A stretch of 64,000 nucleotides of DNA from Prochlorococcus marinus CUG1416 (GCF_017695965.1 NZ_JAAORM010000004.1:62001-126000); one strand, 5' to 3'. Positions 20,062 through 31,158 are shown, counted from the stretch's first letter. Program-made: numbers and translations. The notes: generated by a model from the sequence alone, not told the origin.

Positions 20062-20667
20062 CTAATTTAGTATTGTTCTTCCTTCTAAGGCTCTCGCAAG
20101 TGTAACTTCATCCACATATTCAAGTTCACTGCCCATTGGGAGGCCATATGCAATCCTCGTAACTTTAGTAAAAGGGGCTAACAATTTTCCAATATAAAGA
20201 CTAGTTGTGTCTCCCTCAACACTAGGAGTTAATGCCAATATGATCTCATCTATTTCAGATTTACTAACTCTTTCTACTAAGCTCCTTATTTCTAAAAGTT
20301 CAGGGCCAACAGAATCCATTGGAGATATTAAACCACCAATAACATGGTAGACTCCTTTAAATTCTCTGGCACGTTCTAAAGCAAGCAAATCTTTGGTTTC
20401 TGCTACTACGCAGATTAGTTTTTGATTTCTTTCAGTATTTCTACAAATTTCACATTCATCTTCTGAAGTCAAATTGAAGCATTTTTTACAACGCCCAACA
20501 TTACTATGGGCTTCTAACAGAGCCTTTGAAAAATCCCTTATTGTGCTTTCAGGTTGTTTTAAAATAAACAAAGCTAACCTTTGAGCTGTTCTTGGACCAA
20601 TCCCTGGGAATTTCTCAAAATGACCAATTAATTTCGAAAGCGGTTTGGTATAGTTAATCAAAATCAA
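20062..20667 (-). CDS. recR: Recombination mediator protein RecR
   Basis: Works with RecF/RecO to load RecA at gaps. The 201 residues contain the N-terminal HhH region ([15 protein letters not shown]), a zinc finger of four cysteines (CKKCFN...CEIC) and a Toprim domain with [12 protein letters not shown]. The start is a TTG, either 20667 or two codons later. It pairs with lipA downstream. Confidence 0.95.
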   Translation of the reverse strand: MILINYTKPLSKLIGHFEKFPGIGPRTAQRLALFILKQPESTIRDFSKALLEAHSNVGRCKKCFNLTSEDECEICRNTERNQKLICVVAETKDLLALERAREFKGVYHVIGGLISPMDSVGPELLEIRSLVERVSKSEIDEIILALTPSVEGDTTSLYIGKLLAPFTKVTRIAYGLPMGSELEYVDEVTLARALEGRTILN

Positions 20668-20764
20668 ACTATTTCTAGAAATAATTTAGACGCAAAATTC
20701 TGAATTGCCATAATTGTTTGCTTTTAATGTCTTATTATGTTTTTAGTTAATAATTTCAAACAAA

Positions 20765-21322
20765 ATGAAAAATATTAAATTTAACCCTTTCAAATATTTA
20801 TTTTTGATTTTTTTATGTTTAACACTTAGCGCTTGTAGTGGAGGTCTAAATGCAGGATTAGAAGCTTATCAAAGCCCTGATGGAAGATATGCGTTTTTAT
20901 ATCCAACAGGATGGACCAGAGTAAAAGTCGATGGAGGACCTGAAATTATTTATCATGATTTAATCAATAGTAATGAGACGTTAAGTTTAGTAATTTCTGA
21001 TGTAAATAAAGAAGTTCAACTAGAGCAATTGGGGAGCCCAAGTGAAGTAGGTCAAACATTAATTGATAAAGTCATTGCTCCCGAAGGTTCAGGCAGAGAT
21101 GTAAACCTTATAAATTCTAATAAGAGGGAGGCATCCAATCATATTTTCTATGATTTAGAGTATGAACTAAATTTAAATGAAAAGTCCCGACACGAACTAG
21201 CTACCGTTGTAATTGATAGAGGAACACTTTATACTTTTGCTATAGGAACAAATGAAGAGAGATGGAATAAAGTTGATGGAATGTTTAATAATGTAATTGA
21301 ATCATTTAACTTTCTAATATAG
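20765..21322 (+). CDS. psbP: Photosystem II PsbP-family lipoprotein (CyanoP)
   Basis: A 185-residue lumenal lipoprotein of the PsbP family, linked to photosystem II assembly. The signal peptide ends in a clear lipobox, LSAC at about residue 24. The mature part starts with the family's Y-x-SPDGRYAFLYPTGW and ends with a strand-rich domain. It is monocistronic between recR (divergent) and the ABC exporter (convergent, 16-base gap). A -10-like TATTAT lies at 20733. Confidence 0.88.
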   Translation: MKNIKFNPFKYLFLIFLCLTLSACSGGLNAGLEAYQSPDGRYAFLYPTGWTRVKVDGGPEIIYHDLINSNETLSLVISDVNKEVQLEQLGSPSEVGQTLIDKVIAPEGSGRDVNLINSNKREASNHIFYDLEYELNLNEKSRHELATVVIDRGTLYTFAIGTNEERWNKVDGMFNNVIESFNFLI

Positions 21323-21338
21323 TTTTAGAAATTTTTTA

Positions 21339-23120
21339 CTAAATACCTACTTGAACATTCCACAAATCTGCATATATTTCGTTCTGACCTAAAAGGTTTT
21401 GATGTTTTCCACTTTCAACTATTTTACCGTTATCAATAACAATAATATTGTCAGCATTTTTTATAGTGCTTAATCTATGAGCTATTACTATAGTTGTTCT
21501 TTCTTTTGTGATTTTAGATAATGATTTTTGAATTAAAGCCTCTGTTTCATTATCAACTGAGGCTGTAGCCTCATCTAATATTAATATTGGAGCATCCTTT
21601 AGAACAGCTCTTGCCAAGGCAATTCTTTGACGTTGTCCGCCTGACAGCCTTTGGCCCCTTTCTCCCACTATAGTTTTATAACCATCTGGTAATTGTTCAA
21701 TAAATTTATGAGCTTCGGCGATCTTTGAAGCTTTAATGATGTCTTTAAAACTTGGGTTGATTGAGCCATAAGCAATATTTTCTTGTACACTGCCATAAAA
21801 TAAATAAGTTTCTTGACTTACTAAAGATATACACTTTCTTAAATCCCTCAAATTTATTTCTTTAATAGAAATCCCATCCAAGGTTATTGACCCATTATTA
21901 CTATCATAAATCCTAAGAAGTAGTTTTATTATTGTACTTTTCCCAGAACCTGTTAAACCAACAATTCCTAATGTTGAGTTATTTTCAATTTTAAAATTTA
22001 TATTTTTTAAAGTTAAATCTCGTCCTGGATAATTAAAATTTACATTATTAAAAATTATCTCTCCTTTGGTAAATTTAGGTTTAATTTTTATTTTTCCATC
22101 TTTTATTTTTATAGGCGTATCTATGAGATCAATTACTCTATCTATTGATGCCATAGACCTCTGAAAATCGTCTAAAACATGCCCCAAAGTAGTTAAAGGC
22201 CACAATAATCTTTGTGTAATAAACACTAAAAAACTATAAGTACCTACATCAAGTGTCTTATTCCAAGTTTGGAAACCTCCAATTAATAGAATAGCTATAA
22301 AAGCAAATAAGATTGCAAATCTTATAAGAGGGATAAAAGCAGAAGATAATTTTATTGCAGCCTTATTACTTCTTTGATAATCGAGACTTTCTTTATTTAA
22401 TCTATTTAGTTCCCATTTCTCTTTAGTAAAACTTTTTATGGTCAGAATTCCACTTAAATTATTATTAAGTCTTGATGCCAACAATCCAGCTTTATTTCTA
22501 ACATCTTTATATTTGGGAGCAAGCTTCCTTTGAAATTTAATTGATCCTAAAAATATTATTGGAATAGGCAAGAAAGAGAATAAAGCGATTTTAGGAGCCA
22601 CAAAAATCATAGTGCCCCCAATTATTAAGACAGTTATAAATAACTGAATAATCTGATTAGCCCCTTGGTCTAGAAATCTCTCGAGTTGATTTATATCATC
22701 ATTCAAAATAGATAATAGTCTTCCTGTATTATCATTTTCGAAAAAATCCATATCTAATTCCTGTATATGCTCATAAGCTTTTATTCTTAGTTTATGTTGC
22801 GATAGCTGGGCCAAATTTCTCCATAAAACCGAATATAGATATTCAAAGGAAGATTCCCCAGACCAAACAATTCCTGATGCAAATGCAAGGAAAATTAATT
22901 GAGATGGAACTTCTTTTATCCCAAAACCAGCAACCCATGAATTCTGTTCTTTAACAACAATATCCACCGCAAGACCAATTATTACAGGAGGTGCTAAATC
23001 TAATATTTTATTAATTATGGAACTAAAAAAAGCAAAAAATAGTACTTTTCTTTCTTCAATAAGATTCAAATAAAGTCTAATTATTGGATTTTTATTGTTC
23101 ATAAATCTCATAAATAGCAT
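21339..23120 (-). CDS. ABC exporter, fused membrane and ATPase domains
   Basis: A 593-residue half-transporter that dimerises. Six membrane helices occupy about residues 20-310, followed by a nucleotide-binding domain with Walker A GLTGSGKST, Q-loop, signature LSGGQRQR, Walker B ILILDEAT and the H-loop IAHRL. The family includes lipid A, lipid-like and multidrug exporters; substrate unknown. The stop of the secreted-protein gene is not upstream; the 95-residue gene starts 6 bases beyond this one's start on the same strand. Confidence 0.88.
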   Translation of the reverse strand: MLFMRFMNNKNPIIRLYLNLIEERKVLFFAFFSSIINKILDLAPPVIIGLAVDIVVKEQNSWVAGFGIKEVPSQLIFLAFASGIVWSGESSFEYLYSVLWRNLAQLSQHKLRIKAYEHIQELDMDFFENDNTGRLLSILNDDINQLERFLDQGANQIIQLFITVLIIGGTMIFVAPKIALFSFLPIPIIFLGSIKFQRKLAPKYKDVRNKAGLLASRLNNNLSGILTIKSFTKEKWELNRLNKESLDYQRSNKAAIKLSSAFIPLIRFAILFAFIAILLIGGFQTWNKTLDVGTYSFLVFITQRLLWPLTTLGHVLDDFQRSMASIDRVIDLIDTPIKIKDGKIKIKPKFTKGEIIFNNVNFNYPGRDLTLKNINFKIENNSTLGIVGLTGSGKSTIIKLLLRIYDSNNGSITLDGISIKEINLRDLRKCISLVSQETYLFYGSVQENIAYGSINPSFKDIIKASKIAEAHKFIEQLPDGYKTIVGERGQRLSGGQRQRIALARAVLKDAPILILDEATASVDNETEALIQKSLSKITKERTTIVIAHRLSTIKNADNIIVIDNGKIVESGKHQNLLGQNEIYADLWNVQVGI

Positions 23121-23126
23121 TTAAAT

Positions 23127-23414
23127 TTATTCGTTATTATTTAAACTTTCTTGAGTTTCTAATTTACATTTTGTTTTTGAAACTTGATGACTTGCTGTTT
23201 GCTTAAATTCTTCGTAATAACATTCACAAGTTTGATCTGCAATTTCTTCACTATATTCTATTTCTGCTTTCATCATCTCCTCTTTGACACTCTGAAGACA
23301 GAATAATTTTATGATTCCATTTTGTTTTGTTTGGGCTAAATAATGACTATTAAAAGAGTTAAGTAGAATCATAAGATTCACAAAAATAAAAAATTTATAT
23401 TTGCTGGCTTTCAT
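23127..23414 (-). CDS. Small secreted hypothetical protein
   Basis: A 95-residue protein with a signal-like helix at about residues 8-27 (ends SHYLAQ) and four cysteines in the mature part (one near 34, a C-E-C pair, one near the end). The cysteine pattern suggests disulfides in the periplasm. It lies between the DEAD-box helicase and the ABC exporter, 6 bases from the exporter's start, so it is probably co-transcribed with it. Confidence 0.6.
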   Translation of the reverse strand: MKASKYKFFIFVNLMILLNSFNSHYLAQTKQNGIIKLFCLQSVKEEMMKAEIEYSEEIADQTCECYYEEFKQTASHQVSKTKCKLETQESLNNNE

Positions 23415-23423
23415 TCTCTATAC

Positions 23424-25199
23424 TTAATTTCTTACTTTAATTTTTTTTAATTTATTTTTAACTTCATTATTTAGATCTCTGGGTAAATCAACCAAACTAT
23501 AATCATTAAAGATCTGGATTTTACCTATTGATCTACCGTTTATATTAGTTGAATTACAGATTGAGGATATAATATTTGCAACTCTAACCCCATCAAATCT
23601 ACCAAAGTTAAATTTATAGGTTTCAAAAGAATCATTTTGATAATTATTTCTTCTATTTGAATTTCTCATACGATTATTTCCATTTCTATTTGATCTATTT
23701 CGATCAGTATTATTTTGTTTATGAATCCAAGAATCATCTTCATTAACAAAAAATGCTTTATTACCTATTACTAAATTAATCGCCGCCATTGCAATATTTG
23801 AATCATCCATAGAGTGTATTTCTTTTAAATTATCTAGTACATCAATAATCAAAGCTTTATTCTCTTCATTTTCTTCTTTAGCTAAAGAACTCTCATTAAC
23901 ATTCTCTATAAGTTTCTCCATCCTTTTTTCATTTATTATTTTATTACTTGGTATATTAATTTCTTCAATCTTAGTTCTTGTTGAGTTTTCTAAGTTTCTT
24001 AGAAAATGTTTTTCTCTTTGATTAACAAATAGAATTGCCTCTCCTGATCTGCCTGCCCTTCCAGTTCTTCCAATTCTATGAGTATATGTTTCCTTATCAA
24101 AAGGAAAATCGTAATTAACAACAAGTTTTATCCTCTCAACGTCTAATCCTCTAGCTGCGACATCAGTTGCAACAAGGATATCAATAAATCCTTTTTTTAA
24201 TCTATCTACAGTATTTTCTCTTTGATTTTGAGGTATATCTCCATTAAGTACTGCCACAGTATGGCCTGAATTCTCTAAAGCTTCAGCTATTGAAGTAGTA
24301 AGTAGTTTTGTCCTCACAAAAATTATTACTCCCTCGTTATTAATTTCTAATATTCTTTTTAAAGCATCTAACTTATGATGCCTTTGCACATATATAAATT
24401 TTTGAGAAATTAATTGAGTTTCTTTTTTGACACTTTTGATTAATATTTCGGCGGGATCATTTAGATATTTTTTTGCGATGTTTCTAATCTCACTAGGCAT
24501 TGTTGCTGAAAACAATACCATCTGCTTATTTTCCGGAAGTTGATCTACTATCCATTCAATATCTTCAAGGAAACCCATATTTAACATTTCATCGGCCTCA
24601 TCTAAAACAAGACAATTTATGTCTTTAATTTTAAAAGTTCCCTGCCTTATATGATCCATTATTCGGCCAGGGGTCCCAACTACTACGTCAACTTTTCTTT
24701 TCAATGCTGAAATTTGATTTCGATAATCGGTACCTCCATATATTGCAACCGTCTTAAAATTACTAGATTCAGAACTATAACTTTTAAAAGATTCTGCCAC
24801 TTGAGTTGCCAATTCTCTAGTGGGAGTCATAACTAAAACCTTGGCATTTAATTCTTTATTATCTTTAAGTTTTTCTATTAATGGTAATGCGAAAGCTGCA
24901 GTCTTTCCTGTTCCTGTTTGTGCTTGGCCTAGTAAATCTCTGCCTAACATTAGTTCGGGGATTGCAGCTTTTTGAATAGGAGTTGGATTTTTATATCCTT
25001 TATTTCTTAACGAATTTAAGATCGACTGATTAAAACCAAAATCGACAAATCCATTATCATTTCCTTTCGATACTTCCAGTGGTTGAGATTCAATTGCTGT
25101 TTTGTTCTCTAAATTATTTAACTCAAGTAGGGGAACATCTTCATTCTGAGATTTCTCCTGCTCATTATCAAGAGAGTTACTATCTTTTTTTAAAGCCAT
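23424..25199 (-). CDS. deaD: DEAD-box ATP-dependent RNA helicase, DeaD/CsdA type
   Basis: A 591-residue cold-shock-type helicase for ribosome assembly and RNA decay. All core motifs are present: Q motif (GYKNPTPIQKAA), AQTGTGKT, PTRELA, VLDEADEML, FSATMP, the helicase C domain with ARGLDVE and HRIGRTGRAGR. After an Asn/Arg-rich linker (about 490-520) comes a C-terminal DbpA-like RNA-binding fold. A 138-base leader separates it from recD, which is enough room for the self-control common in this family. Confidence 0.93.
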   Translation of the reverse strand: MALKKDSNSLDNEQEKSQNEDVPLLELNNLENKTAIESQPLEVSKGNDNGFVDFGFNQSILNSLRNKGYKNPTPIQKAAIPELMLGRDLLGQAQTGTGKTAAFALPLIEKLKDNKELNAKVLVMTPTRELATQVAESFKSYSSESSNFKTVAIYGGTDYRNQISALKRKVDVVVGTPGRIMDHIRQGTFKIKDINCLVLDEADEMLNMGFLEDIEWIVDQLPENKQMVLFSATMPSEIRNIAKKYLNDPAEILIKSVKKETQLISQKFIYVQRHHKLDALKRILEINNEGVIIFVRTKLLTTSIAEALENSGHTVAVLNGDIPQNQRENTVDRLKKGFIDILVATDVAARGLDVERIKLVVNYDFPFDKETYTHRIGRTGRAGRSGEAILFVNQREKHFLRNLENSTRTKIEEINIPSNKIINEKRMEKLIENVNESSLAKEENEENKALIIDVLDNLKEIHSMDDSNIAMAAINLVIGNKAFFVNEDDSWIHKQNNTDRNRSNRNGNNRMRNSNRRNNYQNDSFETYKFNFGRFDGVRVANIISSICNSTNINGRSIGKIQIFNDYSLVDLPRDLNNEVKNKLKKIKVRN

Positions 25200-25337
25200 T
25201 TTAAATGCCCAATGATCTTCTGATTAGGCATTCAACAAATATCTAAATTTACTTAAATTGTTGACTAGCCTTGCAGAGCCGAATTATTAATCTAACATCT
25301 TGGGGTTAAAATCTTACTAATTTCTCGAAAATAAGAT

Positions 25338-27041
25338 TTAATTTAAATAATATATATCTAGTAATTTTTTCGCTCTTGTAACAGCAGTATAAAATAACCT
25401 TCTTTCAAAATTATCTTTGCAAAAGATATTTTCATCTTCATTTTTCAGTTCCATTTTATATTGTTTTCTTCTATATTTCTGTGACCACAAAATGCTTACT
25501 TTCTCAGATTCACTTCCTTGAGATTTATGAATAGTAATGGCTATTGCTGGCACAACATTTTCTAAATTAGATGGATCAATTAATGCGACAATTTCTTCGT
25601 TATTATCATTAAATTTTCTAAAAAGATATTTTCTTTCGTTTTTTAAACCTATAAGTACACCAATATCACCATTTGACAATCCAAGTTCATTATTATTTTT
25701 TGTACACATTATTGGAACACCCTCATTAAGAGTTTTAAGGTCATAAGGTTTTTTTTGACCAAAAACTATTTCATTCAAATATTCAACACTCCATATTCCA
25801 GAATTTTTTTCACATAAAATCAAGTGACTTTGTAAATCCAGAAATATCTTATCTAATAAATCTTTTTCATTAAGCAATAAATTATCAATATCATCATCAA
25901 ATATGTACTTTTTTTTACTTAAATTTGAAGTTAAAAGATTTAAATTATTTAGATGAATTTTAATTGAATTCAATAGTTTTTTTGGAATATCTTTTTCTCT
26001 ACTTTTTGAAATAGTAACTTCTTTTGATTTATTATCTTTTTCTAATTCTTTTATCTTTTGATTAAATAAAGAATAATCATTATTAAATAATAAACTACTA
26101 ATTAATGCTATATCTCCAATATTTCTATAAGTTTTTTCTAAATTTACTACACAAGATTTAATTGAACTATTTTCACAATATTCAAACAAATAATTCCAGA
26201 TAGAACAGTTATTTACTGGGGACAACTGATTTTTATCTCCAACTAAAATAATCTTACAGTCCTTTGCTAGTAAACTTAAAACTGATTCAATCAAATCGAT
26301 ATTAACCATTGACATTTCATCAATTATGAAAATGTCAAGTTCTCTTAGTTTAAATTTCAAATTAAGAGATTTATTTTGAGAATTCAAAATCCATCTATGT
26401 AAAGTTTGAAATTCTATTTGGTCTAGGAATTTACGAAAAGAAATATTTTTTTTATCATTAAGAGCTTCTTTTAAACGAGCTGTAGCTTTACCCGTTGGAG
26501 CTGACAAACCAATATTTAAAAAGTTATCAATTCTAAGGATTTCTAGTATTAAGTTTATTATTAAGGTTGTTTTACCTGTGCCTGGTCCTCCTTGAAGGAA
26601 AACTAAGTTTGAATATTTAAATATTTTTTTTATTTGATCAATTTTATTATCATCTTCATAAATTATCGAATTAATTAAATTATCCTTATCAATTTTTTCT
26701 AAAAATAAATTAATAACTCTTTCTATCTTTCTTGACCATTTTGCAAGGGATAATTTTCTATCAACTAATACGAATGGAGAATTAAGGGAGCCTATCAAAT
26801 CAATATTTTTTAGAATATCTATATGTTTATTGGGCCAGCCATCTTCTAATATTTCAAAGATTATTAAACTATTATCAACATCAATAATAGTTTCACCGTT
26901 TTTTTCAAACTCTAATAAAATCCTTATTGTATCTTTTACGAAATTTCCATATTTTTTTTCATTAAATTTAAAAATAACTAAAATTAAATTAAATATGTGA
27001 TTATATTGGAACTTTTCAATATCCGTATTTTTTTTAATCAT
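25338..27041 (-). CDS. recD: Exodeoxyribonuclease V alpha subunit
   Basis: The 5'-3' helicase of RecBCD. The 567 residues hold Walker A GGPGTGKTT at about 155, the DEMSM Walker B, a QLSPV motif III, and the UvrD/RecD C-terminal ITIHKSQGSE and FYTAVTRAKK. It starts 1 base after the recB stop, showing tight translational coupling. Confidence 0.92.
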   Translation of the reverse strand: MIKKNTDIEKFQYNHIFNLILVIFKFNEKKYGNFVKDTIRILLEFEKNGETIIDVDNSLIIFEILEDGWPNKHIDILKNIDLIGSLNSPFVLVDRKLSLAKWSRKIERVINLFLEKIDKDNLINSIIYEDDNKIDQIKKIFKYSNLVFLQGGPGTGKTTLIINLILEILRIDNFLNIGLSAPTGKATARLKEALNDKKNISFRKFLDQIEFQTLHRWILNSQNKSLNLKFKLRELDIFIIDEMSMVNIDLIESVLSLLAKDCKIILVGDKNQLSPVNNCSIWNYLFEYCENSSIKSCVVNLEKTYRNIGDIALISSLLFNNDYSLFNQKIKELEKDNKSKEVTISKSREKDIPKKLLNSIKIHLNNLNLLTSNLSKKKYIFDDDIDNLLLNEKDLLDKIFLDLQSHLILCEKNSGIWSVEYLNEIVFGQKKPYDLKTLNEGVPIMCTKNNNELGLSNGDIGVLIGLKNERKYLFRKFNDNNEEIVALIDPSNLENVVPAIAITIHKSQGSESEKVSILWSQKYRRKQYKMELKNEDENIFCKDNFERRLFYTAVTRAKKLLDIYYLN

Positions 27042-27042
27042 T

Positions 27043-30000
27043 CTAAAAAAGGTTATCTAAATAATTAATTCTCATTAAAGGTGCATTGCTAATAAAAACA
27101 CCTGGAGATATATCTTTCCAATTCGATTTTTCAAATAATTCAAGATCTGGCAATCCCTTTAAAAACAAATAAATATATCCTCCTAGATGTTTATGTGGTT
27201 GATAATTTTTAAGTCGCCACTTTAATAATCTATGTAATGCTAATAAATAAAGATGAGATTGCAAGGGATAATGATGTTTAATCATTTCATCTCTCATATT
27301 TTCATAGTTATAGTTTCTTGGTAAACAATCACTATTATCACTTCCAGAAATCAAATTACTTTTCCAATCAATTACCCACCATTTACTATCTTCTAGTGTA
27401 TTACCTACAGGAAAAATACAATCAATACATCCTGAATGAAAGCCTTTATTCATAAATTGAAGATCATTTATTTTATCGGCATATTCTTCACCAAATTCAT
27501 ATTCCTGATCTAAAAGAAAGCATTTTGATATGTCATGAGAATTTATATTTCTACCTTCATAAGATAGTGTTAAATCATATTTAACTTCCTTAATTAAGTA
27601 TTCATTAGGTATATCAACTAGTTTCTTGTTTTGTAATTTACTGCCTAAAGATATATTTATAATTCTTAAAATTGCATCTTTTACTTTAAAAGCCAAAGAA
27701 GTATCGATTTGATGTAAGTTCAATTCCTCAATAATTAAATCAATTAATTCTTGATTATTATCATTTCTAAATTCAAATCTTTCTATTATTTTATGTAAGC
27801 AAGTCCCAGCAATATTTCCTTTTGGAAATTCACTTAAGGGATTTGGATAAGAAAAATAATTAGGATAATTCTTTGAGTTCTTAAAATTAGATTCTTTGAT
27901 AATTGATATATTATCTTCATAATCCTTATATTGATTAATGACTGCTTCAATATTTTTATCTTTACGTATCCAAGATGAATAACTAGAATAAGAAATTAAT
28001 TGATCAGAATTAAATTCCTTAGATATTTTTTTATTAACGTTATCAGTTTTCCAAATATTATTATTAAAGCGGGTATTTTGGAACTTAGCAAAAATTTCTT
28101 TAATTTTCTCTTTTTCTATCCTATCTTCAAAATTAGACTTATAAATATTAATGTTTTCCAAATTATTAAGTAAATCATTATTTAAAATATTATTTGTATC
28201 TTCTAAATCATTAAAAACTATAAGTTTATATTTGCTCCTTGTAAGTGCTACATAAATTAACCTCTCACTCTCTTTAAATAAATCTTCTTCTTCTATTAAT
28301 TTAAATTTTTTAACCTTCGCGTAATTATTAGAAATATTAATATATATGTTTCTATCAATATTTGATTTCCAAATAGGTCCTTTGATTTTATTTGATTTAT
28401 TAGAAATAATTGAGAGATATGGACATAAGACCATGTCAAATTCTAGGCCCTTACTACTATGTATGGTATAAAGATTTATTCCATTTTGAAGATTATAATC
28501 TTTCGTCAAAAAATCTTCTCCAGTACATATTCTTAAAGAAAGATCTAACTGATTCTTATACCATTTAAAAACTTTATTGAGATTAAAATCATTATTGATT
28601 AATTCTATTTCAACAATTTCTGAAAGTTGAAATAAATTTGAATTTAAATCTGAATCTTGAATAATTGAGGATGACTTATAATTTATAAGAAGTTCATTAA
28701 CAATATTTAGAAATCCTTTTTCTTTTAGTTCCTGAGACCAATTAATACATTTATTAATCAAAGTTTCTAAATTATTACTTATCCCATCATCAAGTAGTTC
28801 TTCTAATTTAATTTCTATAAACTTTGAAGCAGCAAGCAAGGTTATATTTTTAAAAAACCTCGGATTTAATAAACATTCCATGAATAAAAATAATAGAGAA
28901 CTTGCTTCTGTATCAAAAATATTTTGTTTATTTTGAATTTTGCATGGGAGGTTAAACTGATTTAATTTGTTTTTCAAATCTAAACATTGCGAATTGTTTA
29001 ATGTAAGAATCGCAATTTTGTCAATATCAATTTCTTTATTATTTAAAATAAAGTTAACTATGTAATGAGTTACAAGATCCTCTATATCAGTCTTTTTTTT
29101 TGAAAATTCTACAATTTCAAATACATCCTTAAATTTAAATTCAGAATTAATGTTTTCATTAATTCGAGAGGTTAATTTCCTATATTGTAGTTTTGATTGT
29201 TTAAGTCCATTCTTATAAAGTTTATTAATAATATCCATTAACTTTTTTGAGGATCTATAGTTATCTGTAAGACTAAAAACTTCAATTGCATTAGATCTTG
29301 CATCTAAGTAAGTTTCAATATCTCCACCTCTAAATTTGTAGATAGCTTGTTTTGGATCACCTACACAAAGTAAAAAATGATTTTTAGTATTAAAGAATTT
29401 TTTTAGTAAATTCCACTGAGTATTATCTGTATCTTGAAACTCATCTACTAAGACACATTTAAAACTTTTTTGAATTTTAGATAGAGTACCACTATTACTA
29501 ATTTCTGAATCTAGAAATGTATTTTCCACAGTCTTTATAAGATCATTGAAGTTAAAAATAGAAAAACTTTCCTTTAATTCAATTAATTTTATATAAGCTA
29601 ATTGGGTAAATATTCTTACAAATTCAGTATAGAAACCTTCTTTTATTTTATAAATTTTATCTTGTAATAAATTAAATTTAGTAAAATCTAATTTAAGATT
29701 ATGTTTATTAATTTCTTTAGATATATTTTCTATATAAAAATATTTAAATAAAAGATCATCTTTAGAAATCTCATATATAAAATCAATCACATTTTTCGAA
29801 TTAAGATTTTTGTTAATCTCTTCAATCCAACAAATTATTTGATTAAACTTATCATTTCTGGGTTTTGCTGCATATATTTGACTTTTACCACCAGAGTCCT
29901 TAATTAATTTCCCCAACTCTATAAGTTGTAAAAATAATTCCTTACCTTTCTTATTCCATTCAAAACAAAACTCATTCCAATTTAAATAAAAATATTCATT

Positions 30001-30669
30001 AAAATAACTATTTAGATCAATAATCTTATATTTATTATTTATTTGAAAGTTACAAATATTTTCTTGATCTATGTTTTTTAAAATTTCAACAAAAAATGAC
30101 TTGTTGATTCTACTTCCAAATCTAGAACTTATTTTTTTTTTGTTGACTGCTGAAATAAGCTCAGGATTAAGATTTAGAAAATCATCAATCCACAAATTAT
30201 CTATCACATCTTTATAAAAATTATCTATATTATTCTCAATGTATGGATCTTGAGTTACTCCTATTTCAATACTATATTCATCAATAATATTATTGCAAAA
30301 AGAATGAAATGTAGTTACTTGTAACTTATAAATTTCATTAACAAAATTATCAATTTCAGATATAATCTTTTCCTTAGATTTTTCCTTTTCCTTAAAATTT
30401 AGATACCAATCCTTAAGAGTATTATCTATCTCAATTTCATTATGATTTTGCAAATATAATTTTAAATCCTGAAATCTAAAAAGTATTTTTTCTCTTAGTT
30501 CAGAACACGTATTTTTTGTAAAACTTAATAAGAGTATCTCATCTGGTTTAATTTTTTTCTCCAAAACATTTCTTAAAACTAGGTGAGCCAAAGAGAAACT
30601 TTTGCCAGTGCCTGCACTTGCTTCTAGTAATTTAAATTTATTATCTAATTTAATTTTATTAATATCCAT
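27043..30669 (-). CDS. recB: Exodeoxyribonuclease V beta subunit
   Basis: The 3'-5' helicase and nuclease of RecBCD, for repair of double-strand ends and destruction of linear foreign DNA. The 1208 residues start with Walker A EASAGTGKSFSL, then VDEFQDTD, NYRSS, TIHSSKGLEFD and VALTRSK. The C-terminal nuclease domain carries GCIDCIF...WWVIDWKS and the LQSHLYLLAL segment, so the nuclease looks active. Strongly AT-rich (N, K, I, L). Twelve bases separate its start from the methyltransferase-like gene. Confidence 0.93.
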   Translation of the reverse strand: MDINKIKLDNKFKLLEASAGTGKSFSLAHLVLRNVLEKKIKPDEILLLSFTKNTCSELREKILFRFQDLKLYLQNHNEIEIDNTLKDWYLNFKEKEKSKEKIISEIDNFVNEIYKLQVTTFHSFCNNIIDEYSIEIGVTQDPYIENNIDNFYKDVIDNLWIDDFLNLNPELISAVNKKKISSRFGSRINKSFFVEILKNIDQENICNFQINNKYKIIDLNSYFNEYFYLNWNEFCFEWNKKGKELFLQLIELGKLIKDSGGKSQIYAAKPRNDKFNQIICWIEEINKNLNSKNVIDFIYEISKDDLLFKYFYIENISKEINKHNLKLDFTKFNLLQDKIYKIKEGFYTEFVRIFTQLAYIKLIELKESFSIFNFNDLIKTVENTFLDSEISNSGTLSKIQKSFKCVLVDEFQDTDNTQWNLLKKFFNTKNHFLLCVGDPKQAIYKFRGGDIETYLDARSNAIEVFSLTDNYRSSKKLMDIINKLYKNGLKQSKLQYRKLTSRINENINSEFKFKDVFEIVEFSKKKTDIEDLVTHYIVNFILNNKEIDIDKIAILTLNNSQCLDLKNKLNQFNLPCKIQNKQNIFDTEASSLLFLFMECLLNPRFFKNITLLAASKFIEIKLEELLDDGISNNLETLINKCINWSQELKEKGFLNIVNELLINYKSSSIIQDSDLNSNLFQLSEIVEIELINNDFNLNKVFKWYKNQLDLSLRICTGEDFLTKDYNLQNGINLYTIHSSKGLEFDMVLCPYLSIISNKSNKIKGPIWKSNIDRNIYINISNNYAKVKKFKLIEEEDLFKESERLIYVALTRSKYKLIVFNDLEDTNNILNNDLLNNLENINIYKSNFEDRIEKEKIKEIFAKFQNTRFNNNIWKTDNVNKKISKEFNSDQLISYSSYSSWIRKDKNIEAVINQYKDYEDNISIIKESNFKNSKNYPNYFSYPNPLSEFPKGNIAGTCLHKIIERFEFRNDNNQELIDLIIEELNLHQIDTSLAFKVKDAILRIINISLGSKLQNKKLVDIPNEYLIKEVKYDLTLSYEGRNINSHDISKCFLLDQEYEFGEEYADKINDLQFMNKGFHSGCIDCIFPVGNTLEDSKWWVIDWKSNLISGSDNSDCLPRNYNYENMRDEMIKHHYPLQSHLYLLALHRLLKWRLKNYQPHKHLGGYIYLFLKGLPDLELFEKSNWKDISPGVFISNAPLMRINYLDNLF

Positions 30670-30681
30670 ATCTTTATTTAA

Positions 30682-31155
30682 TTAATATTTGACCTCATTT
30701 TTATAAAGTAGGTAATTCTTAAATTTTTTGTTTAAATATTGTTCTTCTAAAGCAATCTTAAATTTAATTATTAAACCCAGACTTATTGATAAAATTAAAT
30801 AATAAAAAGATAGCTTTGTTATAAAAAAGCCAAAGGAAATTAATATCAAAGAATAGTACATAGGATGACGCATAAATCGATAAATACCTGTATTAACAAG
30901 ATTGCTATTGTTTACAGGTCTTGGGAAAGGGGATAAATTTCTACCTAAGTCTTTAATTGCAACTATCAACATTATGAAAGCGATTATGATAGTTAAAAAC
31001 CCCACTAAATAAGAAAAAGGAGTGACTTGAATTATTTGTTTTTGTGGAATAAATTCCCATTGAAAAAAATGGAGACTAATAAGAAAGAACTGTAAAAAAA
31101 CAAGAATTAGTTCATAAGCACATTTTAAAAAAATTTTTAACCGAAATTTAGTCAT
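30682..31155 (-). CDS. Isoprenylcysteine/phospholipid methyltransferase-like membrane protein
   Basis: A 157-residue protein with about four membrane helices and the ICMT/PEMT-family core NLVNTGIYRFMRHPMYYSLIL, which binds SAM in this family. The E-E-Q-Y-L segment near the end fits. The substrate is unknown. It lies inside the recBCD operon: 3 bases after recC and 12 before recB, on the same strand. Confidence 0.75.
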   Translation of the reverse strand: MTKFRLKIFLKCAYELILVFLQFFLISLHFFQWEFIPQKQIIQVTPFSYLVGFLTIIIAFIMLIVAIKDLGRNLSPFPRPVNNSNLVNTGIYRFMRHPMYYSLILISFGFFITKLSFYYLILSISLGLIIKFKIALEEQYLNKKFKNYLLYKNEVKY

Positions 31156-31158
31156 TAT